Below are positions 1 through 5,166 of a stretch of 5,166 nt of DNA, in pieces. The notes beneath the pieces are model-generated. The model was given only the letters and a program-made list of their open reading frames with translations. It was not told the DNA's origin and did no database searches. The position numbers and the translations under genes were made by a program. The stretch comes from Thermococcus sp. (GTDB lineage Archaea > Methanobacteriota_B > Thermococci > Thermococcales > Thermococcaceae): assembly GCA_027001105.1 (NCBI GenBank), contig JALTMZ010000107.1, positions 1-5,166 of the forward strand. Reading direction: 5' to 3'. Numbering within the stretch: position 1 is the first letter of the stretch; each line of letters opens with the position of its first letter.

Positions 1-190
1 CTCCTGTTATTGCTTCAACCTCTGCATTTGCATCCTCCACATAGTTCATCGCCTCATTTAAAAATCCGTGAACCCTCATTGATTTGCTTGAGAATATTAA
101 AACTCTGCTGTGCTTCTTAGCAATGCTCTTTATGTAGACCAAGCTTCCTTCCCCTAAAACTATCCTTGTCTTTAAGCTGAAGAACTGCAT
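1..190 (-). CDS. Iron-containing alcohol dehydrogenase-like protein, N-terminal part only
   Basis: Reading the minus strand from an ATG at 190 gives 63 open codons beginning MQFFSLKTRIVLGEG and continuing to the window edge without a stop; the C-terminal part lies outside. The pattern 'LKTRIVLGEGSL' followed by a short helix and 'SRVLIFSSKSM' (residues 7-38) resembles the start of group III iron-dependent alcohol dehydrogenases, where a beta-hairpin leads into the NAD(P)-binding Rossmann-like domain. The GGGS cofactor motif and the metal-binding His/Asp residues would lie downstream and cannot be seen. The start at 190 is chosen because GGTG (200-197) lies 6 bases before it; an ATG two codons upstream (196) overlaps that motif. 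It begins 34 bases after the mtnA stop with no T-tract between them, so cotranscription is likely. Substrate is unknown; an aldehyde derived from methylthioribose or deoxyribose phosphate is an inference from context. Confidence 0.72.
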   Translation of the reverse strand, partial: MQFFSLKTRIVLGEGSLVYIKSIAKKHSRVLIFSSKSMRVHGFLNEAMNYVEDANAEVEAITG

Positions 191-224
191 GAGCATCACC
201 AGAATAAAGAAAGATGTATGGGAA

Positions 225-1313
225 TTAAAGTTTATCCTCCAAAACCAAATCCTCAAACAACTTCTTTAAGTTCCTCTCGAATGGAGGATAAACAACGCCT
301 TTGTCTGTTATTATTGCCGTCAGATACTTGTGAGGTGTAACATCGAAAGCTGGGTTGTAGACATCAACGTCTGGAGCAATCTTACAGCCGCCGCATGTCA
401 GCACTTCCTCCCTGCTGCGCTCTTCAATCGGTATCTCCTTGCCGCTCTTAAGGCTCATGTCAATTGTTGATAGCGGTGCAACTGTAAAGAATGGAATCCC
501 GTGCTCCTTAGCCAATACCGCCAAAGTATAAGTTCCAATCTTGTTTGCAAAGTCACCGTTTGCAACGATTCTATCGGCACCAACAATTATGGCATCAACC
601 TTTCCCTGCTGCATTACAAAGCCAGCCATATTATCGGCAATGAGCTTGAGTGGGATACCATCATAGTGATACTCCCAAGCAGATAAGCGGGCACCTTGAA
701 GAACAGGTCTTGTTTCATCAACCCAAAGAAGGTTAAGCTTTCCTTCTTTGTGCATAACCCTTAAAACAGCACCAACAGTGCCGAGATGAACAGTTGCCAA
801 GCTTCCAGCGTTACAATGCGTCAATACATTCCCCTCTGGCAGAATTTCGGCACCAATATGTCCCATCCTCAGGTTTGCCTCAACATCTTCATCCGCTATT
901 TTCTGAGCTTCCTCAACTATCAGGCGTTTTATTTCATCTAAGCTGTCCTCTCTATGTTCTTCGACAAGGTTTTTTATTCTATTGAGAGCCCAGAAAAGGT
1001 TCACCGCTGTCGGACGGGTGTTTTTCAGAATTTCATATGCCCTGTAAAACCCCTCAAAAAACGCATCCTTTGTTTCTGCCTTGCTCCTCTCCGCATATAG
1101 GGCTAAACCAAAAGCAGCTGCCGCCCCTATAGCTGGAGCACCTCTCACCTGCATTGTCTTTATAGCTTTTGCAACCTGCTCAACAGTGCTTAGAGATATA
1201 ACCTTAAACTCCCGGGGTAAGAGCCTCTGATCAATGAGGTAAACCCTCTTATCTTTATACTCCACACTCCTTGGGAGCTTGGTAAGTTCCTCTGGCTTGT
1301 ACTTAAACTTCAT
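225..1313 (-). CDS. mtnA: S-methyl-5-thioribose-1-phosphate isomerase (aIF2B-like family)
   Basis: Cytosolic aldose-ketose isomerase converting 5-methylthioribose 1-phosphate to 5-methylthioribulose 1-phosphate in methionine salvage; homologues also act on 5-deoxyribose 1-phosphate. Numbered from the ATG at 1313 (362 aa, normal family length), the family motifs appear in order: RGAPAIG at 57-63, TRPTAVNLFWA at 99-109, THCNAG at 165-170 with presumed catalytic Cys167, DETRP..QGARLSAWE at 199-214, GADRIVANGD..NKIGTY at 245-262 with presumed catalytic Asp247, and NPAFDVTP at 320-327. The long N-terminal part and the TRPTAVNL block favour MtnA over the related ribose-1,5-bisphosphate isomerase or true eIF2B subunits. 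A CGGC pair at 307-310 could form a disulfide. A GTG at 1322 would add three residues, but GGTG (1323-1320) sits 6 bases before the ATG at 1313, so I prefer the ATG. Its own promoter lies at about 1345-1356, and the dehydrogenase gene follows after 34 bases. Confidence 0.93.
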   Translation of the reverse strand: MKFKYKPEELTKLPRSVEYKDKRVYLIDQRLLPREFKVISLSTVEQVAKAIKTMQVRGAPAIGAAAAFGLALYAERSKAETKDAFFEGFYRAYEILKNTRPTAVNLFWALNRIKNLVEEHREDSLDEIKRLIVEEAQKIADEDVEANLRMGHIGAEILPEGNVLTHCNAGSLATVHLGTVGAVLRVMHKEGKLNLLWVDETRPVLQGARLSAWEYHYDGIPLKLIADNMAGFVMQQGKVDAIIVGADRIVANGDFANKIGTYTLAVLAKEHGIPFFTVAPLSTIDMSLKSGKEIPIEERSREEVLTCGGCKIAPDVDVYNPAFDVTPHKYLTAIITDKGVVYPPFERNLKKLFEDLVLEDKL

Positions 1314-1344
1314 CTTCACCACCCAATGAACTTCTCAAATTTCT

Positions 1345-1356
1345 GATTTAAGCTTT
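1345..1356 (-). promoter_or_regulatory. Probable archaeal promoter (BRE/TATA) for mtnA
   Basis: On the minus strand this reads AAAGCTTAAATC, a purine-rich BRE-like stretch running into a TTAAAT box A. Transcription about 25 bases downstream would start near 1322-1326, giving a roughly 10-base leader that just contains the GGTGGTGA motif before the ATG at 1313. The same 11-base core occurs in front of the divergent gene. An alternative weaker box (TTTATGAA, about 1362-1370) would place the start some 15 bases further upstream. Confidence 0.55.
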
Positions 1357-1560
1357 GTTATTCATAAATTCAAAAATCAAAGATGTGACGAATATAGCAG
1401 GGACTTGCTGTAATTGACCACTAAATCCCCAAAAACAGACATTATTTTTGAGGTTAAACAATAATAAACGATTAAAAACGGTTGTTAACGATAAAAAGGA
1501 CAAAAGGAGATATGAGGGCTTTTTTGTAAACAAACGTGAATGGTAATTGACGATTTCGTG

Positions 1561-1575
1561 AAAAAAGCTTAAATA
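1561..1575 (+). promoter_or_regulatory. Probable archaeal promoter (BRE/TATA) for the exported-protein gene
   Basis: AAAAAAGCTTAAATA contains an A-rich BRE-like element joined to a TTAAATA box A, ending 36 bases before the ATG at 1612. The predicted start of transcription is near 1597, giving a short leader that carries the Shine-Dalgarno GAGGTGA at 1599-1605. This spacing is typical of strongly transcribed archaeal genes. Confidence 0.65.
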
Positions 1576-1611
1576 CAACTTATTCAGTAAAAATAAGTGA
1601 GGTGAAGACAT

Positions 1612-2865
1612 ATGATGTGGAAAAAGACACTTGCTCTCTTGTTTGGGTTTTTGGTTTTAGCGAGTGCAGCACCCTTATCAAAGGCTCAGAGTGGAACAAC
1701 AACCAGCTTAAATTTGGTTATCTTGGTAAGTGATAATGAAGCTGACCATGCTCTGGCTGAGAAAATTGCCGAGTACCTAAATGCATCTGTGGTCGTAACA
1801 CCGTGGGGAGTTTACGACCCAAATGTTACGTCAGAGATCGTTGCAAGAGCCCCGGACTTAGTTCTTGTAATCGGAGGCCCCAATGCGGTAGTTGATCAAT
1901 ATCTAAGTGACCTCCAAGATCTTGGAATACCATATGTCAGGAGATGGGGGGCAAACAGATATGAAACCAACCTTGCAGTGCTTCAGTATTTATTTGAAAA
2001 CTATTCAGAATTGATGAAAAACGTTAAAGTTGTCATCGTTTACGGAGAAGATGTAACGGCAATTAGAAAAGCTGAAAACATAACGGGAAGGACAATCATA
2101 ATCTATGTGGACAAGGACAATTTTGAAAATCAGACTCAAATACTCAATTTGCTGAACACCACAGCGGTCATTATAATAAACACTCCATATTCAGAGAATA
2201 TCACAGAAAAAGTCATGGAAAGAGTCCGTGAAAAGCTTAACGCCAATGTAACTTGTGAAAATGCAACCATATCCGCAGAAGATGCCTTGCTCGCTATTCA
2301 AATTGCGGAGAACAGAACAGCCCTTGCTGAATCATTAATTGCAAACACCTCTATTCCTGCCGCCGAAAAACTCCTTGAGAAGGCAAAGGATCATCTCCAA
2401 GAAGCTAAAGAGGCATATAATGAAACGAAATATGGAAAAGCGTACGGACTTGCAATCGCAGCCAAATCAATTGCAGAGGTCGTCATAAAAATGGGCAGTG
2501 AGGAGATGCAGGTAATGATGCACAAAAATGAAACTATGAAGCTTAAGATACAGCTGGAAAAACTCGAAGACATAATTGAGAGACTTGAAGAGCTTGGATT
2601 CAATGTAACTGAGGAGAAAAGCCTATTGGAACAAGTAGAACAAGCATATGATAATGGGAACTATGAGTTAGCTAAGCAGCTTTTAGCTCAGCTTAGGGAT
2701 ATGATAAAAACAAGGTATCACAGTGAGAAGGAGCTCATAAGGGCAAGATGGGAGGAAAAAGAAAAGCATCACAAAGAAAGCAGAGAGCACAAGGAAGAGA
2801 ATCATCATGAAGAGAGGCACCACGAAGACCACAATAATGATAGTGGCGAAGAAAACAACAGCTGA
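1612..2865 (+). CDS. Exported CWB2-like surface protein with coiled coil and His-rich tail
   Basis: 417 aa, function unknown. A signal peptide is clear: MMWKK, a hydrophobic core to about residue 20, then SKA before Gln26, a plausible signal peptidase I site. Residues 33-118 match the cell-wall-binding repeat 2 pattern, with LVLVIGGPNAV at 83-93 and RRWGANRYET at 110-119; 138-212 looks like a second, degenerate unit. From about 222 to 380 the protein is helical and charged, with two similar helical pairs ('EAYNETKYGKAYGLA' near 267 and 'QAYDNGNYELAKQLL' near 344). The last 50 residues are highly charged and hold nine His in pairs and singles (370-407). I count 16 N-X-S/T sequons, so it is probably heavily glycosylated, and there is one Cys (215). 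There is no C-terminal membrane anchor, so attachment, if any, must be through the repeats or partners. Start: GAGGTGA at 1599-1605 and promoter at 1561-1575; the next codon is also ATG. It may associate with the S-layer; metal binding by the tail is an inference. Confidence 0.85.
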   Translation: MMWKKTLALLFGFLVLASAAPLSKAQSGTTTSLNLVILVSDNEADHALAEKIAEYLNASVVVTPWGVYDPNVTSEIVARAPDLVLVIGGPNAVVDQYLSDLQDLGIPYVRRWGANRYETNLAVLQYLFENYSELMKNVKVVIVYGEDVTAIRKAENITGRTIIIYVDKDNFENQTQILNLLNTTAVIIINTPYSENITEKVMERVREKLNANVTCENATISAEDALLAIQIAENRTALAESLIANTSIPAAEKLLEKAKDHLQEAKEAYNETKYGKAYGLAIAAKSIAEVVIKMGSEEMQVMMHKNETMKLKIQLEKLEDIIERLEELGFNVTEEKSLLEQVEQAYDNGNYELAKQLLAQLRDMIKTRYHSEKELIRARWEEKEKHHKESREHKEENHHEERHHEDHNNDSGEENNS

Positions 2866-2880
2866 CACATCTTTGATTTC

Positions 2881-2899
2881 CACAATTTTTTAATTTTTA
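2881..2899 (+). terminator. T-rich tract: probable terminator, possibly also box A of the next gene
   Basis: The stretch contains TTTTTT (2886-2891) and TTTTT (2894-2898) shortly after the stop at 2865, as expected for intrinsic archaeal termination, with no obvious hairpin. The TTTTTAA in the middle also lies about 35 bases before the ATG at 2928, a fitting distance for a TATA box of the NTPase gene, so the same bases may end one transcript and start the next. Confidence 0.45.
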
Positions 2900-2927
2900 A
2901 GCAATGTTAAAAGATTCTGGTGGTGCC

Positions 2928-3443
2928 ATGAAGATTTTTGTAACGGGAGTGCCTGGAGTTGGAAAAACGACCCTTGTTCTTAAAATTGCAGAAGATCTCA
3001 GAAAGAGTGGCTTTAGGATAGGAGGAATGGTTACACAGGAAGTTAGAGAACAGGGAAAAAGAGTTGGATTTAAGATTAGAGCACTTGATACTAATGAAGA
3101 GGGCACTTTAGCATGGGTTGGAGAAGGCTATCCCAAGGTTGGAAAGTATGTCGTGAATGTTGAAGATTTAGACAAAATAGGAGTTTCTGCAATAAGAAGA
3201 GCCATCCGAAATGCAGATGTCATAATAATTGACGAAATTGGTGCAATGGAATTCAAGAGCAAGGAGTTTGCAAAGGTTATAGAGGAAGCTTTGAGGAATG
3301 AAAAGCCCCTGCTGGCAACTCTGCATAGAAGATGGGTGCATAGATTCAGAAACAAAGGAAAGCTCTATGTCATAACAGTGGAGAATAGGGAAAAGATACG
3401 GGAGGAAATCCTCCATGAGCTTTTGAAAGCACTAAGTCCTTAG
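2928..3443 (+). CDS. THEP1-type nucleoside-triphosphatase
   Basis: A 171-aa P-loop NTPase of the THEP1/NTPase_1 family (relatives include Aquifex THEP1 and human NTPCR), which hydrolyses ATP, GTP and other NTPs slowly in vitro; the cellular role is not established. Visible features: Walker A GVPGVGKTT at residues 7-15, a hydrophobic strand with Walker B IDEIGAMEF at 101-109, the following 'KSKEF' that is typical of the family, and TLHRR at 131-135. It covers the whole family length with nothing missing. The frame is open from an ATG at 2904, which would add MLKDSGGA, but GGTG at 2919-2922 lies 5 bases before the ATG at 2928 and homologues begin directly with MKI/F-V-T-G, so 2928 is chosen. 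Its TAG overlaps the stop codon of the opposing ABC ATPase gene. It may have its own promoter in the T-rich tract upstream. Confidence 0.92.
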   Translation: MKIFVTGVPGVGKTTLVLKIAEDLRKSGFRIGGMVTQEVREQGKRVGFKIRALDTNEEGTLAWVGEGYPKVGKYVVNVEDLDKIGVSAIRRAIRNADVIIIDEIGAMEFKSKEFAKVIEEALRNEKPLLATLHRRWVHRFRNKGKLYVITVENREKIREEILHELLKALSP

Positions 3444-4156
3444 ATCTCCACCAGAACTATTGGCTTATTTTCAACCTCAAGTATCTTAGCTTTGACACTG
3501 TACACTCTTTCCAAAACTTCTGGTTTGAGATCTTTTGTATTCCCTCTCCACTCAACCTTTCCATTGTTTAGTAGAATAATTTCATCAGAGTACTGTAATG
3601 CCAAGTTTAGGTCGTGCATCACAGCTATAACTATTTTCTCCTCTTTGATGTCCCTTAGCAGGTTCATTACAAGCAAGGCGTGGTTGATATCCAAGTGAGA
3701 TGTAGGCTCGTCTAAAAGGATTACCTCGCTTCCCTGAGCCAATGCCCTTGCAATGAGGACAAGCTGGTATTCACCACCACTTAAGTTCGTTACAAATTCT
3801 TTTCTTCTTTCCCACATCCCAACTTTCCTTAGGGCTTCTTTTATATCGCCCCTTGTTGCATATGTGCCCATTTCAACGAACTCTTCAATCGTGAAGGCAA
3901 ATTCTGGAACAGAGGTTTGAGGAACGTAGGTGATAAACTTTGCCCGTTCTTTGGGTTTTAACTCAATCAAGTTAATGTTATTAAAGTTCACATACCCATC
4001 GGGCTTGAGAATGCCCACCATGCACTTCAGCAAAGTGGACTTACCAGCACCGTTGGGACCAATGATAGCAAGGAGAGAGTTCTTTTGAGCAGAAAACTCC
4101 ACATCATGGAGGATTCTCCGTGAACCATATGAGAACGAAACATTAACTTCAAGCAT
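3440..4156 (-). CDS. ABC transporter ATP-binding protein, FecE/FepC/BtuD type
   Basis: 238-aa cytosolic ATPase that would form a dimer beneath the FecCD permease encoded just upstream and power uptake of an iron chelate, heme or cobalamin-like compound. Every nucleotide-binding element is intact: Walker A GPNGAGKST at 33-41, Q-loop VPQ ending at Gln80, signature LSGGE at 125-129, Walker B VILLDEPTSHLD at 145-156 with catalytic Glu150, and the H-loop His181 in VMHDLN. The 'PTSHLDINHA' form and the length are typical of this subfamily; substrate cannot be read from the ATPase. The start at 4156 lies inside the end of the permease gene (8-base overlap), preceded by GGGGGG at 4168-4163 with a 6-base spacer, so translation is probably coupled. 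The TAA stop overlaps the TAG of the converging NTPase gene. Confidence 0.95.
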   Translation of the reverse strand: MLEVNVSFSYGSRRILHDVEFSAQKNSLLAIIGPNGAGKSTLLKCMVGILKPDGYVNFNNINLIELKPKERAKFITYVPQTSVPEFAFTIEEFVEMGTYATRGDIKEALRKVGMWERRKEFVTNLSGGEYQLVLIARALAQGSEVILLDEPTSHLDINHALLVMNLLRDIKEEKIVIAVMHDLNLALQYSDEIILLNNGKVEWRGNTKDLKPEVLERVYSVKAKILEVENKPIVLVEI

Positions 4157-5147
4157 AAAGTTCCCCCCTTTTACGCTTCATAAGGAGGTAAATGAAAAAA
4201 GGCGCCCCAAACAGAGCCGTTATTATGCCTACGGGTATTTCAGCAGGTTTTAGTACTATCCTTGCCAGTAAGTCTGCAAATACCATTAATGACCCCCCAA
4301 AGAGAGCTGCTGCTGGTAAAAGGTTCTTGTGGTTTGGTCCAAACACTAAACGCATGGCATGAGGACTTATGAGTCCAACAAATCCAATTATTCCGCTTGT
4401 TGCAACAGCAAACGCTGTAAGCAGGGAGATCACAAATATTATAATTTTTCGATAGAAGTTCAAATCCAAGCCGAGTGCTATGCTCTCTTCTCCAAAAAGC
4501 AGAAGGTTTAGCTCTTTCCACCTAAGCATTAAAAATGAAAATCCCACAATAGATGAAAAAAGAACAAGCTTAACATCATTCCACGTTGCCCCGTTGAATG
4601 TTCCCATGAGCCAGAAAATTGCCATATGGATTCTTTCTCTTCCAACATAAAGGAGGTACGAGGTTACAGCATGGGCAAAAAACCCAAAGGCAATTCCTGC
4701 CAATAAAAGAGTATCCACCGGTATGTGTCCATCAATTTTTGAAATGTTATAAACAATAGCAACTGAGATCAAAGCTCCAATAAGGGCAAAAATCCCCATG
4801 TGTGTTGGAAAATACAAAGCCGCCAAGGCGGCACCTACAGCAGCTCCACCGCTTATTCCTAATATGTAAGGATCAGCAAGGGGATTTTTAAACAAAGCTT
4901 GGGAAGCTGTTCCGGCAGAGGCAAGGCTGAGTCCCACAAGATATGCAAGTAACACACGGGGCATTCTTATCTGAAGTATTATTGTCTCAGTTGTGCCAAG
5001 TTTCTTGGGGTCATATACTGCCAATTTTAGATTCCCAAGTGTGAATGTGCTCAAAATCTTAGAAAAAGGCAAATTAACTGATCCGAAAGCTATGCCAGCA
5101 AAGATAAGGATGACCGAGGACAACACCAGAGTCATGAATTTTTTCAT
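4149..5147 (-). CDS. ABC transporter permease, FecCD/BtuC family
   Basis: 332-aa integral membrane protein, the normal length for the family, which typically has about ten membrane helices and works as a homodimer. Conserved blocks: an N-terminal hydrophobic helix (5-22), IRMPRVLLAYLVG at 60-72, the long motif SQALFKNPLADPYILGISGG at 82-101, SGIIGFVGLISPHAMRLVFG at 251-270, which covers the cytoplasmic coupling region touching the ATPase, and a C-terminal block with EIPVGIITALFGAPFFIYLL at 303-322 ending in a basic KRKRGE tail. Start at 5147 is supported by AGGTGGA (5157-5151) with GGTG 5 bases from the ATG. No promoter is visible in the 19 bases before it, so it is probably transcribed from upstream, where a periplasmic-type substrate-binding protein gene would be expected. 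Likely substrates are ferric siderophore, heme or cobalamin; the sequence does not decide between them. Confidence 0.95.
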   Translation of the reverse strand: MKKFMTLVLSSVILIFAGIAFGSVNLPFSKILSTFTLGNLKLAVYDPKKLGTTETIILQIRMPRVLLAYLVGLSLASAGTASQALFKNPLADPYILGISGGAAVGAALAALYFPTHMGIFALIGALISVAIVYNISKIDGHIPVDTLLLAGIAFGFFAHAVTSYLLYVGRERIHMAIFWLMGTFNGATWNDVKLVLFSSIVGFSFLMLRWKELNLLLFGEESIALGLDLNFYRKIIIFVISLLTAFAVATSGIIGFVGLISPHAMRLVFGPNHKNLLPAAALFGGSLMVFADLLARIVLKPAEIPVGIITALFGAPFFIYLLMKRKRGELYA

Positions 5148-5166
5148 ATTTCCACCTGGATTATTT

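Larger units (their letters stand above)
1314..1611. other. Divergent intergenic region, AT-rich
   Basis: About 300 bases separate the outward-reading mtnA and exported-protein genes. The ends hold the two promoters listed separately. The middle (1380-1560) has no gene I can support. It contains an imperfect hairpin at 1393-1412 (7 pairs including one G-T, 6-base loop), a second at 1427-1453 (CCCCAAAAA against TTTTTGAGG, one mismatch, 9-base loop), two near-copies of AACGATAAAAA-like sequence (about 1468-1480 and 1487-1497), and TAATTGAC at 1411-1418 and again at 1544-1551. A minus-strand open frame spans most of it but is judged spurious. The region could carry regulator sites or a decayed element; the sequence alone does not say which. 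Confidence 0.6.

Noticed and set aside
501..985. Two plus-strand open frames of about 60 codons inside mtnA
   Set aside because: They lie antisense to a fully motif-supported enzyme gene and lack promoters and ribosome-binding sites.
225..1313. Ribose-1,5-bisphosphate isomerase or eIF2B subunit instead of MtnA
   Set aside because: These relatives share the fold, but the TRPTAVNLFWA block, the THCNAG and GADRIVANGD..NKIGTY motifs together and the 362-residue length fit MtnA better.
1461..1500. CRISPR-like repetition of AACGAT(T)AAAAA
   Set aside because: There are only two short imperfect copies, with no regular spacers and no match to the long repeats typical of Thermococcales arrays.
1348..1611. 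An 87-codon minus-strand open frame across the divergent intergenic region
   Set aside because: It starts within the Shine-Dalgarno/start region of the oppositely directed gene, has no ribosome-binding site of its own, crosses both promoters and is a low-complexity L/F/N/K-rich product of AT-rich DNA. A remnant gene is not excluded, but I cannot support one.
2683..3416. Minus-strand open frames opposite the exported protein's tail and the NTPase gene
   Set aside because: These are antisense shadows; the hydrophobic one opposite the tail simply reflects the reverse complement of Glu/Lys/His codons.
4240..4521. A 93-codon minus-strand open frame in another frame of the permease gene
   Set aside because: It lies completely within the intact permease gene, which has all family motifs, and its product has no recognisable composition or motif. 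It is a shadow frame, not a sign of a frameshift.
1..5166. tRNA, rRNA, insertion sequence or att-site signals
   Set aside because: I saw no cloverleaf-like GTTCGA-type arms, rRNA stretches, transposase motifs or long terminal inverted repeats on either strand.

Overview
The window looks like a chromosomal segment of a hyperthermophilic archaeon of the order Thermococcales (Thermococcus, Pyrococcus or Palaeococcus). Three things point there: archaeal promoters of the AAAGCTTAAAT type sitting 30-40 bases before starts, GGTG ribosome-binding motifs 5-7 bases before almost every start, and proteins rich in K, E and I that match family members I know from that order. The DNA is AT-rich (about 40% GC by eye). 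I do not assign a species.

Layout, left to right. (1) Positions 1-1313, minus strand: an mtnA-type S-methyl-5-thioribose-1-phosphate isomerase, followed 34 bases downstream by the first 63 codons of an iron-containing alcohol dehydrogenase-like protein that runs off the left edge. (2) Positions 1314-1611: an AT-rich divergent intergenic region with two opposed promoters that share an 11-base core, plus small hairpins and short repeats. (3) Positions 1612-2865, plus strand: an exported, sequon-rich protein with two cell-wall-binding-repeat-2-like units, a helical/coiled-coil part and a histidine-rich tail. (4) Positions 2928-3443, plus strand: a THEP1-type nucleoside-triphosphatase. (5) Positions 3440-5147, minus strand: the ATPase and FecCD/BtuC-type permease of an importer for an iron chelate, cobalamin or heme-like substrate. 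The two genes overlap by 8 bases. The binding-protein gene is not in the window and would be expected beyond the right edge.

How the genes may work together. mtnA and the dehydrogenase are probably one transcript. An aldehyde reductase next to mtnA suggests a 5'-methylthioadenosine or 5'-deoxyadenosine disposal route that passes through an aldolase. The ABC genes form one import system. The exported His-rich protein lies near them but on the other strand, so a shared role in metal handling is only a hypothesis. The THEP1 gene and the ATPase gene converge and share their stop codons. The window is mostly ordinary, well-known families. The least explained items are the exported His-rich protein and the divergent intergenic region.
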